NCBI GenBank assembly: GCA_017483765.1 | Contig: JAFUVE010000031.1 | Span: 1-64,000 of the forward strand | Reading direction: 5' to 3' | Source: Bacteroidaceae bacterium | Lineage (GTDB): Bacteria; Bacteroidota; Bacteroidia; Bacteroidales; Bacteroidaceae | Length of the DNA stretch: 64,000 bases | Shown here: positions 17,272 through 26,269 of the stretch, one piece after another | Numbering within the stretch: position 1 is the first letter of the stretch | Layout of the letters: each line of letters starts with the position of its first letter | Notes under the pieces: model-generated | What the model was told of the DNA's origin: nothing | Seen by the model: only the letters and a program-made list of their open reading frames with translations | Database searches by the model: none | Program-made: the position numbers and the translations under genes

Positions 17272-18711
17272 TTATCCTACGGTTCCCTCAAGGGAGACAG
17301 AGAGCAGTTTCTGGGCTTCCACAGCGAATTCCATGGGGAGTTTGTTGAGCACGTCCTTGGCATAGCCGTTTACGATGAGCCCGACTGCCTCCTCGGTGCT
17401 GATGCCGCGCTGGTTGCAGTAGAGGAGCTGGTCCTCCGATATCTTCGATGTCGTGGCCTCATGCTCCACGGTGGCGTTGTTGTTCTGCACATCCATATAG
17501 GGGAAAGTGTGGGCTCCACATTCGCTTCCCAGCAGCAGGGAGTCGCACGACGAGTAGTTGCGTGATCCGTCGGCTTGCTTTCCCACTTTCACGAGGCCAC
17601 GGTATGAGTTCTCGCTCTTTCCTGCTGATATGCCTTTCGAGATGATTGTGGACTTTGTTCGTTTGCCCAGGTGTATCATCTTCGTGCCGGTGTCAGCCTG
17701 CTGGTAGTTGTTTGTGACGGCGACGGAGTAGAACTCGGCCTGCGAGTCGTCGCCTTGCAGCACGCAGCTCGGGTATTTCCATGTGATGGCAGATCCGGTC
17801 TCCACCTGTGTCCATGACAACTTGCTGTGGTGTCCTTTGAGCAGTCCTCGTTTGGTCACGAGGTTGAGCACGCCTCCTTTTCCTTCCGAGTCGCCTGGAT
17901 ACCAGTTCTGCACCGTGGAGTATTTCACCTCGGCGTTGTCCATCACCACGATTTCCACAATGGCTGCATGCAGCTGGTTCTCATCGCGCATCGGGGCAGT
18001 ACACCCTTCGAGGTATGACACATAGCTGCCAGATTCGCAGACGATAAGTGTCCGTTCAAACTGACCTGTGTTTCGTGCGTTGATTCGGAAGTAAGTAGAG
18101 AGCTCCATCGGGCAGCGTGTGTTCTCGGGAATGTAGACGAACGACCCGTCGGAGAACACAGCTGAATTCAGTGCTGCGAAATAGTTGTCGCGGTATGGTA
18201 CTACGCTTCCCAAGTGCTTCCTGACCAGATCTGGGTGATTTTTGACTGCCTCGCTGATGGAGCAGAAAATGATGTTTTTCTCAGCCAGCTTCTCCTTGAA
18301 CGTGGTTTTGACGGATACTGAGTCCATCACTGCGTCCACAGCCATTCCGCTGAGAGCCATACGCTCTTCAAGCGGTATTCCCAGCTTGTCGAAGGTCTTC
18401 ATCAGTTCCGGGTCGATTTCCTTGTTCTCGCTCTGCTGCTGTTTCCTGGTAGGGTCTGCATAGTATGAGATGTCCTGATAGTCAATCTCTGGCAGACGCA
18501 GGTGTCCCCAGCTGGGTGCTTTCTGATCCTTCCAGTAGCGGAATGCTTTCAGACGGAATTCCAAAAGCCAGTCAGGCTCACCTTTCTTCTGCGAGATGAG
18601 CCTTACGACGTCCTCGTTGAGGCCTTTGTCGATGATTTCAGTCTGTATGTCGGTGGTGAAACCGAATTTGTATTTCTCTTCTGCTACTTTTTTTACAAAT
18701 TCGTTTGGCAT
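17272..18711 (-). CDS. sufB: Fe-S assembly scaffold protein SufB
   Basis: 479 residues, the core scaffold of the SUF system. It has the SufB-specific N-terminal region ([19 protein letters not shown]) and the beta-helix core, including [18 protein letters not shown] and the C-terminal [21 protein letters not shown] (in parts: [21 protein letters not shown]) with the conserved Cys and Glu residues. It is the first suf gene, following cvpA after 115 bases that are almost entirely heptamer repeats. No TTTG/TAnnTTTG promoter is visible in that gap, so transcription probably continues from the rimP promoter. Confidence 0.96.
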   Translation of the reverse strand: MPNEFVKKVAEEKYKFGFTTDIQTEIIDKGLNEDVVRLISQKKGEPDWLLEFRLKAFRYWKDQKAPSWGHLRLPEIDYQDISYYADPTRKQQQSENKEIDPELMKTFDKLGIPLEERMALSGMAVDAVMDSVSVKTTFKEKLAEKNIIFCSISEAVKNHPDLVRKHLGSVVPYRDNYFAALNSAVFSDGSFVYIPENTRCPMELSTYFRINARNTGQFERTLIVCESGSYVSYLEGCTAPMRDENQLHAAIVEIVVMDNAEVKYSTVQNWYPGDSEGKGGVLNLVTKRGLLKGHHSKLSWTQVETGSAITWKYPSCVLQGDDSQAEFYSVAVTNNYQQADTGTKMIHLGKRTKSTIISKGISAGKSENSYRGLVKVGKQADGSRNYSSCDSLLLGSECGAHTFPYMDVQNNNATVEHEATTSKISEDQLLYCNQRGISTEEAVGLIVNGYAKDVLNKLPMEFAVEAQKLLSVSLEGTVG

Positions 18712-18719
18712 TAAAAACT

Positions 18720-18782
18720 AGTTTTCAGTTTTTAGTTATCAGTTTTCTGTTATCAGTTTTCTGTTATCAGTTTTCAGTTATC
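18720..18782 (-). repeat. Nine-unit heptamer leader of sufB
   Basis: On the coding strand nine consecutive 7-base units, each GAAAACT, GATAACT, GATAACA or AAAAACT, run without a single register break and end 8 bases before the sufB ATG. Confidence 0.85.
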
Positions 18783-18796
18783 AGAGAATCTGTCTG

Positions 18797-18824
18797 ACAA
18801 CTGATAACTGGTAACTGACAACTG
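18797..18824 (-). repeat. Four inverted heptamers upstream of the sufB leader
   Basis: Four 7-base units of the form NNAACTG on the + strand (ACAACTG, ATAACTG, GTAACTG, ACAACTG) are the reverse orientation of the sufB heptamers. CTGATAACTG at 18801-18810 pairs with CAGTTATCAG at 18775-18784, giving a 10-bp stem with a 16-base loop between cvpA and sufB. Confidence 0.75.
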
Positions 18825-18826
18825 AC

Positions 18827-19375
18827 TTACAATCCGATTTTGTCGATTTTATCCTGAATGGAATGTTTCGGTGCTACTCCAGAGGCTTCCTCAGTTGAGT
18901 CTGTCACGATGATGATGTCGGGTATGAACCTCTGTGACGCATGTTTTACCTTATAATATAATTCGTCTCTCTGTATAAGCGACTCGGTACTTGTGCCGCC
19001 TTTGCTCTTGATGAAGTCGTAAACATTGAATGCCACACTGAGGATGAGCAGGTAGCCGGCAGCTCCGACCACAGCTCCAGCCAGCCTGTTGACGAAGCTG
19101 AGGTGTATGGCCTTGAACGCCTTAGTGAGCAGCGACGCGATGAGGCCTAAGACGATAGGGAAGAGGATGACGATGGCGATGAACGCGATGATGTCGGCTG
19201 TCGTCTCTTCAGTTCCCGTGAAGTCTGCCAAAACCTTTCCGAACTTGTCATATGCCATGACAGCCAGGAGAAGTCCCACGATGATGCCTCCCAGATTGGC
19301 TATTTGCTTGATGGCGCCTTGGATGTATCCAACCAAGGCGCCAATCAGGGCAACTATGATGATAAGTACTGTCAT
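18827..19375 (-). CDS. CvpA family membrane protein
   Basis: 182 residues with four membrane helices and the CvpA pattern ([20 protein letters not shown] near the N-terminus, [20 protein letters not shown] in the middle). CvpA homologues contribute to envelope robustness or colicin V export; the exact role here is unknown. The ATG overlaps the infB stop (ATGA), so it is translationally coupled to infB, an arrangement common in Bacteroidetes. Confidence 0.85.
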   Translation of the reverse strand: MTVLIIIVALIGALVGYIQGAIKQIANLGGIIVGLLLAVMAYDKFGKVLADFTGTEETTADIIAFIAIVILFPIVLGLIASLLTKAFKAIHLSFVNRLAGAVVGAAGYLLILSVAFNVYDFIKSKGGTSTESLIQRDELYYKVKHASQRFIPDIIIVTDSTEEASGVAPKHSIQDKIDKIGL

Positions 19376-22308
19376 AATTTCTGTTTGATTTCCACCTCTG
19401 CGAAAGCTTCCAGCAGGTCGCCTTCCTTGAGGTCGTTGAAGTTAACGATAGAGATACCGCAGTCGAAGTTCAGGCCCACTTCCTTCACGTCGTCCTTGAA
19501 ACGTTTCAAGGCATTGATGTTTCCTGTGTGGATGACGATTCCGTCGCGTATCACGCGGATTTTGTCGCTGCGGTGGATTTTTCCTTCTGTGACGATTGCA
19601 CCAGCAACGGTTCCAACCTTCGTGATTTTGTAGACTTGCTTGACTTCAGCCGTTCCGGAGTATTCCTCCTTGATTTCAGGAGCCAGCATGCCTTCCATCG
19701 CGCTCTTGATTTCCTCAATCGTGTCGTAGATGATGGAGTAGAGGCGTATGTCCACGCCTTCCTGCTCGGCGAGTCGTCGTGCAGGCTGGGAAGGACGTAC
19801 CTGGAATCCGATGATGATGGCGTCTGACGCCTTTGCGAGCGATACGTCGTTCTCAGATATTTGTCCCACAGCCTTGTAGATGACGTTGACCTGAATCTTC
19901 TCTGTTGAGAGCTTGATGAGCGAATCGCTCAATGCCTCGATTGATCCGTCGACGTCGCCCTTGACGATGAGGTTGAGGTCTTTCACTCCGCCGATTGCGA
20001 TGTCGTGTGCCAGGTCTTCAAGTCCCTTGCGCTTGGTTGTGCGTATACCCTGCTCGCGCTTCAGCTGCTCTCGCTTGTTGGCCAGCTCACGTGCCGCTTG
20101 CTCCGTCTCCATCACGTGGAACGTGTCTCCGGCAGTTGGTGCCCCGTTCAGTCCGAGAATCAGTGCCGGCTCTGCTGGCAGCACCTTGTCGATGCGCTTT
20201 CCGCGCTCGTTGAACATGGCCTTGATTTTTCCCCAGCTTGTTCCGGCAAGCACGATGTCGCCTTGTTTGAGCGTTCCGTTCTGCACCAGCACGGTTGCCA
20301 CGTATCCTCGTCCTTTGTCGAGCGACGACTCAATCACGCTTCCCACGGCTTTGCGGTTGGGGTTGGCTTTGAGGTCGAGCATCTCTGCCTCAAGCAGCAC
20401 TTTCTCCATCAGCAGGTCGACATTGACACCTTTCTTCGCAGAGATGTCCTGGCTCTGGTATTTTCCGCCCCAGTCCTCGACAAGGTAGTTCATGGCAGCC
20501 AGCTGCTCCTTGATTTTCTCAGGGTTGGCTCCCGGCTTGTCAATCTTGTTGATTGCAAACACCATTGGCACGTTTGCTGCAACTGCGTGGCTGATGGCCT
20601 CCTTCGTCTGTGGCATGATGTCGTCGTCGGCAGCGATGATGATGATCGCGATGTCGGTCACCTGCGCACCGCGCGCACGCATGGCCGTGAACGCCTCGTG
20701 TCCCGGCGTATCGAGGAAAGTGATACGTTTGCCGTTAGGCATCTTCACGTTGTATGCACCGATATGCTGTGTGATACCACCGGCCTCTCCGGCAATCACG
20801 TTGGTCTTTCGGATATAGTCGAGCAGTGATGTCTTACCATGGTCGACATGTCCCATCACAGTGATAATCGGAGCGCGTGGCTGAAGATCCTCCTCAGCGT
20901 CTGCTTCTTCCTCGATGGCGTTCGATACGTCCTCGCTGACATATGTGGTTGAGAATCCGAACTCTTCAGCCACGAGGTTGATGGTCTCAGCATCCAGTCG
21001 CTGGTTGATGGAAACCATGATGCCGATTTGCATACATGTTGCAATGACCTGTGTGACAGGCACGTTCATCATGGTTGCGAGCTCGTTGGCAGTCACATAT
21101 TCCGTCAGTTTCAGGATTTTGCTCTCTGCATTTTCCTCCTCTTCCTGCTCAGCCATCCTGTTGTGTATCGCCTCGCGCTTGTCCTTGCGGTATTTCACGC
21201 CCTTCTTCACCTGCTTTGTGGTCAGACGGGCGAGCGTCTCCTTCACCTGCTTCGAGATTTCCTCATCTGTCAGCTCAGGTGCTTTCGCATTTTTGTTCTT
21301 CTTCTTTTTCTTTGCTGACTGCTGAGCTCCCTGCTGGTTCTGCTGCTTGTTCTTCTTACGAGGGTCTGTGGTCTGCTGTGCAGCCTCTGCGTTGATGTCG
21401 ACGCGCTCCTTTCCAATTCGGTTGCGCTTCTTCTTCTTTGCGCTCTCTCCCTCATGGGCTTGACGCATGGCTTCCTTGGCTTCTTTGCGCTGACGCTCTT
21501 TCTCCTCTCGCTCTTTCCTTTTCTCGGCTTTTGACTTCTTGTCGGGACGGGTCTTGGAGTTGAGGTTGCTCAGGTCGATAAAGCCCACTTGCTTCACTCC
21601 GGTAGTTGGTGTCTCAGTGCGGAAAACTCCGTCTTCGTCCACCTTTCCCATCACTTTCTGCTTCTGCTTCTTATCCTTGTGGGGTTGTGTGTCAGGCTGA
21701 GTTTTCTCCTCGTCTTTCACAGGTTCTTTGCTTTCTGAGATGGCAGATGCCGGTGATTCTGTTGGTGTCTTAGCCACAACTGCAGGCTCTACTGTTTTCT
21801 CTTCCTTCTTTTCCTCCTTTTCAGCTGTAGCAACGGCTGCGCTTGCCTCCTTCGGCTGCTCGGCCTCCACTGCGGGCTTTGTCTCTGGCTTGGATTCCGG
21901 CAGAGTCTTCTCCTCGGCAGTCTTGGCGGTCTGTGGCTGAGGTTGAGTCACCTGGACTTTCTCTTCTTCCTTTTTCTCTTCAGCCTTAGGCTGCTGAAGA
22001 TCCTTGATGTTGCCCACAACCTTGAACTGCTGCTTGGTCTCAGAAGGAGCCCTGAATATTTCCGGCTTCTGTCGCTTCTCCTGCTTGAGACGTTCGCGTT
22101 CTTGCCGTTCGCGCTCTTTCTGCTTCTGAATCTCCTCGTGTTTCGTCTTGTCGGCGCCGAAAGCATCCATGAGCAGCTTGTACTGCTCATCCGTGATCTT
22201 TGCGTTAGGGCTGGCGTCTTGCAGCGCCTTTCCCTTCTTCTGCAGGAATTCGGCCACGGTGTTAATTCCCACATTCAATTCTCTTAATGCTTTATTGAGT
22301 CTTGGCAT
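19372..22308 (-). CDS. infB: Translation initiation factor IF-2
   Basis: 978 residues, a GTPase that brings initiator tRNA to the 30S subunit. There is an IF2_N motif at the start ([12 protein letters not shown]), then a long charged Lys/Glu/Pro-rich linker (about 60-400) including a tract of K/N/Q repeats. The G domain has [23 protein letters not shown] and NKIDKPGA; domains II to IV follow. The linker is long but of the kind usual for Bacteroidetes IF-2. It lies 105 bases after nusA and overlaps cvpA. Confidence 0.97.
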   Translation of the reverse strand: MPRLNKALRELNVGINTVAEFLQKKGKALQDASPNAKITDEQYKLLMDAFGADKTKHEEIQKQKERERQERERLKQEKRQKPEIFRAPSETKQQFKVVGNIKDLQQPKAEEKKEEEKVQVTQPQPQTAKTAEEKTLPESKPETKPAVEAEQPKEASAAVATAEKEEKKEEKTVEPAVVAKTPTESPASAISESKEPVKDEEKTQPDTQPHKDKKQKQKVMGKVDEDGVFRTETPTTGVKQVGFIDLSNLNSKTRPDKKSKAEKRKEREEKERQRKEAKEAMRQAHEGESAKKKKRNRIGKERVDINAEAAQQTTDPRKKNKQQNQQGAQQSAKKKKKNKNAKAPELTDEEISKQVKETLARLTTKQVKKGVKYRKDKREAIHNRMAEQEEEENAESKILKLTEYVTANELATMMNVPVTQVIATCMQIGIMVSINQRLDAETINLVAEEFGFSTTYVSEDVSNAIEEEADAEEDLQPRAPIITVMGHVDHGKTSLLDYIRKTNVIAGEAGGITQHIGAYNVKMPNGKRITFLDTPGHEAFTAMRARGAQVTDIAIIIIAADDDIMPQTKEAISHAVAANVPMVFAINKIDKPGANPEKIKEQLAAMNYLVEDWGGKYQSQDISAKKGVNVDLLMEKVLLEAEMLDLKANPNRKAVGSVIESSLDKGRGYVATVLVQNGTLKQGDIVLAGTSWGKIKAMFNERGKRIDKVLPAEPALILGLNGAPTAGDTFHVMETEQAARELANKREQLKREQGIRTTKRKGLEDLAHDIAIGGVKDLNLIVKGDVDGSIEALSDSLIKLSTEKIQVNVIYKAVGQISENDVSLAKASDAIIIGFQVRPSQPARRLAEQEGVDIRLYSIIYDTIEEIKSAMEGMLAPEIKEEYSGTAEVKQVYKITKVGTVAGAIVTEGKIHRSDKIRVIRDGIVIHTGNINALKRFKDDVKEVGLNFDCGISIVNFNDLKEGDLLEAFAEVEIKQKL

Positions 22309-22413
22309 GTATGTTGATTTTGGTTTTTACTTTATAACTTAATGGGCTGTCCTTTCTTGTGTCGCCGCGAAATGGCGTATGCTGCAGCCATGTTGGCTGT
22401 GTTGGGTAGACTA

Positions 22414-23676
22414 TTATTCCTCGAACTCAGCCCGCAGTATGCGAAGCACCTCGTCGACAGTACCCTCTTCGAGGTCGGCTTTCTCTATCAGCACCTCCCT
22501 TGGTGTGTCGAGCACGCTCTTGGCTGTGTCGAGTCCGATGTTCTTGATGGCTTCAACCACCCAATCCTCAATCTCGTCCTTGAACTCGTCGAGGTAGATG
22601 TCCTCGTTGTCGCTGTCGCTTCCGAGGTCTCTGAACACGTCGATTGAATATCCAGTGAGCATGCTGGCCAACTTGATGTTCAGTCCGTTCTTTCCGATGG
22701 CCAGTGACACCTGGTCGGGAAGGAGATAAACGCTGGCTTTCTTAGCCTCCTCGTCGATGGATATGGAGTTGATCTTTGCGGGGCTGAGCGCACGCTGTAT
22801 GTATAGCTTGATGTTGCTCGTGTAGTTGATCACGTCGATGTTCTCGTTGTGCAACTCTCTGACGATTCCGTGAATACGGCTTCCCTTGACGCCTACGCAT
22901 GCACCAACCGGGTCGATTCGGTCGTTGTAGCTCTCGACTGCGATTTTTGCACGCTCTCCTGGGATGCGTGCGATTTTATGTATGATGATGAGTCCGTCGT
23001 TGATTTCTGGCACCTCTGCCTCGAGAAGTCTCTGCAGGAAGTCGGGCGATGTTCTTGAGAGAATGATTTTCGGATTGCTGTTGGCATTGTCCACTCTCAG
23101 GATGACAGCTCGTGTGGACTCTCCCTTGCGGAAGAAGTCGCCCGGAATCTGCTCTGACTTGGGCAGCAGCAGTTCGTTGCCTTCGTCGTCGAGGATAAGC
23201 ACCTCCCGTTTCCAAATCTGATAAACCTCTCCGTTGACAATCTGTCCCACCTTGTCCGCGTATTTGTTGTAGAGGTTGTCGTGCTCGAGCTCGAGAATCT
23301 TGGCTGCCATGGTCTGACGCAGGTTCAGGATTGCCCTTCGTCCGAAGTCAGCGAAATTCACTTTCTTGCTCAATTCCTCTCCCACCTCGTAGTCAGGATC
23401 TTCCTTCTGCGCATCAGACAAGGCTATCTCAGCTGCTTCGTTCTCCACTTCTCCGTCGGGAACGACCGTACGGTTCCAGTAAATCTCGAAGTCGCCCTTC
23501 TCGGGGTTCACAATCACGTCGAAGTTGTCGTCATGACCGTACATCTTCTGAAGCACACTTCTGAACGAGTCCTCAATCACGTTGACGAGTGTGGCCTTGT
23601 CGATCTTCTTGCTTTCCTTGAAGTCTTTGAAGGTGTCCGACAAGTTTACGCTTTCTATTGCTTTCTTTGTTGCCAT
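22414..23676 (-). CDS. nusA: Transcription termination/antitermination factor NusA
   Basis: 420 residues. An N-terminal RNAP-binding domain, an S1 domain (about 130-200) and two KH domains (VGACVGVKGSRIHGIVREL and VSLAIGKNGLNIKLA) are followed by a short acidic C-terminus. The E. coli AR repeats are absent, as usual in this phylum. It sits 42 bases after rimP in the conserved rimP-nusA-infB order. Confidence 0.97.
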   Translation of the reverse strand: MATKKAIESVNLSDTFKDFKESKKIDKATLVNVIEDSFRSVLQKMYGHDDNFDVIVNPEKGDFEIYWNRTVVPDGEVENEAAEIALSDAQKEDPDYEVGEELSKKVNFADFGRRAILNLRQTMAAKILELEHDNLYNKYADKVGQIVNGEVYQIWKREVLILDDEGNELLLPKSEQIPGDFFRKGESTRAVILRVDNANSNPKIILSRTSPDFLQRLLEAEVPEINDGLIIIHKIARIPGERAKIAVESYNDRIDPVGACVGVKGSRIHGIVRELHNENIDVINYTSNIKLYIQRALSPAKINSISIDEEAKKASVYLLPDQVSLAIGKNGLNIKLASMLTGYSIDVFRDLGSDSDNEDIYLDEFKDEIEDWVVEAIKNIGLDTAKSVLDTPREVLIEKADLEEGTVDEVLRILRAEFEE

Positions 23677-23718
23677 TTTGATATGTAGTTTTTGTTTTTT
23701 CTTTGAGTCTGCACGAGC

Positions 23719-24186
23719 TTATTTGAAGTCGATGACCGACTTCACCCATTTCACGTCGTCATAGCTGTAGGTGTATTCCACTTCTACGAGCTCAGGACGT
23801 TTCTTTCCTTCTATTCTCTGTTTCTCTTCCACGGCCACCACGAAATGGTCGGTTTCGGCTTCAATCAGTGCTCCTTGCTGCTTCTTACCCTCTTTTGTCA
23901 TCAGCTCTACGTCGTAGCCGATGTTGTTGATGTATTGCTGAAGCACTTTGAACGGCTGTCCGATGCCAGCAGAACCGACTTCCAGCTCGTAGTCGTCGAT
24001 TTCCGGCTGGCACTGCTCGTTGATGAAACGGCTGAGCTCGCAGCAGTCTTCAATCCATACACCGTCCTTGTGGTCAATCTCAACCGTGATTTTGTTGTCT
24101 TTGTCTACGTTTGCCTCTACGAGGAAATATTCTTTGTCCTTGAGCCATTCCTCAGTAAGCTCGGTGATTCTTTGCTTATCTATCAT
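23719..24186 (-). CDS. rimP: Ribosome maturation factor RimP
   Basis: 155 residues; it acts in 30S assembly. The N-terminal RimP domain has EANVDKDNKITVEIDHKDGVWIEDC (in parts: EANVDKDNKITVEID, VWIEDC), followed by LEVGSAGIGQPFK and a C-terminal SH3-like domain. I chose ATG at 24186 (MIDKQRITELTEEWL). A longer reading from a TTG at 24213 adds nine residues without family support. It is the first gene of the long block, with a promoter and a structured leader upstream. Confidence 0.93.
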   Translation of the reverse strand: MIDKQRITELTEEWLKDKEYFLVEANVDKDNKITVEIDHKDGVWIEDCCELSRFINEQCQPEIDDYELEVGSAGIGQPFKVLQQYINNIGYDVELMTKEGKKQQGALIEAETDHFVVAVEEKQRIEGKKRPELVEVEYTYSYDDVKWVKSVIDFK

Positions 24187-24241
24187 ATATTCTCTCTGAC
24201 CGGGTGTGAACAATATTTCTTGTTTTTGTAGGATAATAAAT

Positions 24242-24267
24242 TAGGAGGAACCCTAAGGCACCTCCTA
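24242..24267 (-). promoter_or_regulatory. Structured 5' leader hairpin of the rimP operon
   Basis: TAGGAGG and CCTCCTA (24261-24267 and 24242-24248 on the + strand) form a 7-bp stem in the about 90-base leader. GGATA/TATCC can extend it around a bulge. The stem contains a Shine-Dalgarno-like GGAGG far from the start codon, so it could be an autoregulatory site, but no family was recognised. Confidence 0.45.
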
Positions 24268-24279
24268 TCCGGTCAGTTG

Positions 24280-24311
24280 CAAAGTTACAACTTATTTTGC
24301 TTATTTCCAAA
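24280..24311 (-). promoter_or_regulatory. Promoter of the rimP-nusA-infB operon
   Basis: On the minus strand TTTG (24308-24311), 20 bases, then TAACTTTG (24280-24287). It is the only clear -33/-7 pair seen upstream of the nine-gene minus-strand block. Confidence 0.8.
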
Positions 24312-24335
24312 GGTTTTTCGAAAAAAATGCGAAAA

Positions 24336-24376
24336 ACAGGGTCCTTTTCATCGTTTTTTTTGAAAAAGTACCCTGT
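24336..24376 (-). terminator. Terminator after the GH2 gene
   Basis: ACAGGGT/ACCCTGT outer stem with an inner TTTTTC/GAAAAG stem, followed on the minus strand by a T-rich run. It starts 14 bases past the GH2 stop and overlaps no coding sequence. Confidence 0.8.
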
Positions 24377-24389
24377 ATTCGTGTTTTTC

Positions 24390-26177
24390 TTAACGTTTTT
24401 CGTACCATTTCTGAAGCACAAAGAACGCTTTCTTCTTTTCTCCTTTGTCGCTCACCAGTCCTTTTCTGTTGTAGTAGTCCTGTATTCCTGGCAACACACG
24501 TCTTGGCGAACGGAAATCCTTCAGAATCCAGGGTGTCGTGCCGGCCAGTCCGTCGATTTTTTCTATCATCGCCAGGTTCTCGATGTAGAGGTTCTCCTGG
24601 AACTCCTCAGTCCACCGCTGGTTTTTCTCTCCATGCAGCCCGGCTCTGGCTCCTCCTCCGAACTCGCTGATGATGACCGGCTTCTCGTATGGTATTTCCC
24701 AAGTCATCTTGGGTGCGTCGTTCACGTCGCGGTACCATCCCACGTATTGGTTGAAGCTGATGATGTCTACATACTGGTTCATGTTGTCGCTGAGCCGGTT
24801 CACGTAGTTAGAGGCTCCGGTCACTTCCATGGCCATGCTGATGAGGCGTGTGTTGTCGAGGTTGCGTGCAAATGTGGCCAGGTTGCTGAGGAACGCATCG
24901 CGCTGTTGGCTGTGTGGCGTCTCGTTGGCGATGCTCCAGACGATGATGTTGGCGCGGTTCTGGTCGCGCAGAATCATGTCGCGCAGCTGGTTGCGCGCGT
25001 TTTCCAATGTAGACGGGTTGGTCCATGCGATGGTCCAGTAGCATGGGATTTCCGACCACAGGAGAATCCCTTGCCGTTCGGCCTCCCTCACCGCGTGCTC
25101 GTTGTGAGGATAGTGAGCAAATCGCATGAAGTTGCATCCCAGCTCCTTAGCCCATGATATGAGCGTGCGTGCATCGTCTGCTCCGTTCGCGCGTCCACCT
25201 CCGTATGCTTTCTCTTCGTGTGCGCTGATGCCTTTGAGGTAGATGGGCTTTCCGTTGAGCAGTATCTGCTTTCCGCGTGTGGTGATGCTGCGGAATCCGA
25301 TTTCGTCGTTGATGGTCTCGCCTCCTTGGCTAATCACGACTTTGTAGAGCTTGGGACTCTCCGGGCTCCACAGCTGGGGCTTGGCTTTCAACTCCGTGCT
25401 CACATCGCCTGAGGCATCGGTAGTGAGCGTCTTCTCGATTTTCAGCTCGGGAATGCTCAGCGTGACGGTCTCTCCAGCCACGGCTTTGTTGAGGTGTGCC
25501 GTGAAGTGGATTTTTTTGAAGTCCTCCCGGTCGAGCGCCAGCTTGTAGTTCTCCACGTAGGTGTCGTTCACTTCCACGAGCAGTACGTCGCGTGTGATGC
25601 CTCCGTAGTTCCACCAGTCGAAAATCTGTGTGGGTACATCCTCGGCATGACGCTTGTTGTCCACTTTCAGTATCAGCACGTTCTTTCCGTCCTTCAGAGC
25701 GTCGGTGATGTCGGCGTTGAACGGGGTGAATCCTCCCACATGGTGTACCACCTCCTTTCCGTTCACGTAGACATGGCTGTCGTAGTTGACGGCTCCGAAA
25801 TAGAGCAAAGTGCGCTTGCCGGCATGTCTTGTGTAGTCGAACTCGCGCTCAAACCACACGGTCCCTTCGTAGAAGAAGAGGCGCTCGTCCTGCGTGTTCC
25901 AGTCGCCGGGAATTTTCATCGTAGGAGATGCGTCGAAGTCGTATTCAATCAGGTCCTCCGGCTTTTGTGGTTTCGCATTGCGGAAAAAGCCCCATCTTGT
26001 GGGGTTCATACGGTAGTCGTAGTATCCCTCCTCCTGCACGTCGACAATATAGTGCCAGTCGCCGTTAAGGCTGACACTCTGTCGGTTGAACACGTTGCCT
26101 ACGACGGGCAGATACTCTGCGGCACGGACTGACATGCTCAGCAGTGCCATAAGGATGAGAATCGCTGTTTTTTTCAT
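24390..26177 (-). CDS. GH2 beta-glucuronidase-like glycoside hydrolase, secreted
   Basis: 595 residues with a signal peptide (1-19). The GH2 domains follow in order: jelly-roll sugar-binding (about 25-200, with FDWWNYGGITRDVLL), Ig-like, and TIM barrel. The acid/base is E419 in SIANETP and the nucleophile is E505 in ISEFGGGA. N570-R-K572 (YYNRKG) matches the N-x-K motif that contacts the carboxylate in beta-glucuronidases, so a beta-glucuronidase or related uronidase is more likely than a galactosidase. The enzyme is probably periplasmic. It follows the DUF6055-like gene by 92 bases and is last before a terminator. Confidence 0.88.
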   Translation of the reverse strand: MKKTAILILMALLSMSVRAAEYLPVVGNVFNRQSVSLNGDWHYIVDVQEEGYYDYRMNPTRWGFFRNAKPQKPEDLIEYDFDASPTMKIPGDWNTQDERLFFYEGTVWFEREFDYTRHAGKRTLLYFGAVNYDSHVYVNGKEVVHHVGGFTPFNADITDALKDGKNVLILKVDNKRHAEDVPTQIFDWWNYGGITRDVLLVEVNDTYVENYKLALDREDFKKIHFTAHLNKAVAGETVTLSIPELKIEKTLTTDASGDVSTELKAKPQLWSPESPKLYKVVISQGGETINDEIGFRSITTRGKQILLNGKPIYLKGISAHEEKAYGGGRANGADDARTLISWAKELGCNFMRFAHYPHNEHAVREAERQGILLWSEIPCYWTIAWTNPSTLENARNQLRDMILRDQNRANIIVWSIANETPHSQQRDAFLSNLATFARNLDNTRLISMAMEVTGASNYVNRLSDNMNQYVDIISFNQYVGWYRDVNDAPKMTWEIPYEKPVIISEFGGGARAGLHGEKNQRWTEEFQENLYIENLAMIEKIDGLAGTTPWILKDFRSPRRVLPGIQDYYNRKGLVSDKGEKKKAFFVLQKWYEKR

Positions 26178-26269
26178 TTTTAAATATCTTCTACGCTTTA
26201 TGAATTAGTAACTCGGGTTTAAATATCTAAATGAAATTCGAAAATTCTGGCAACTGGTACCGTAAAGCC

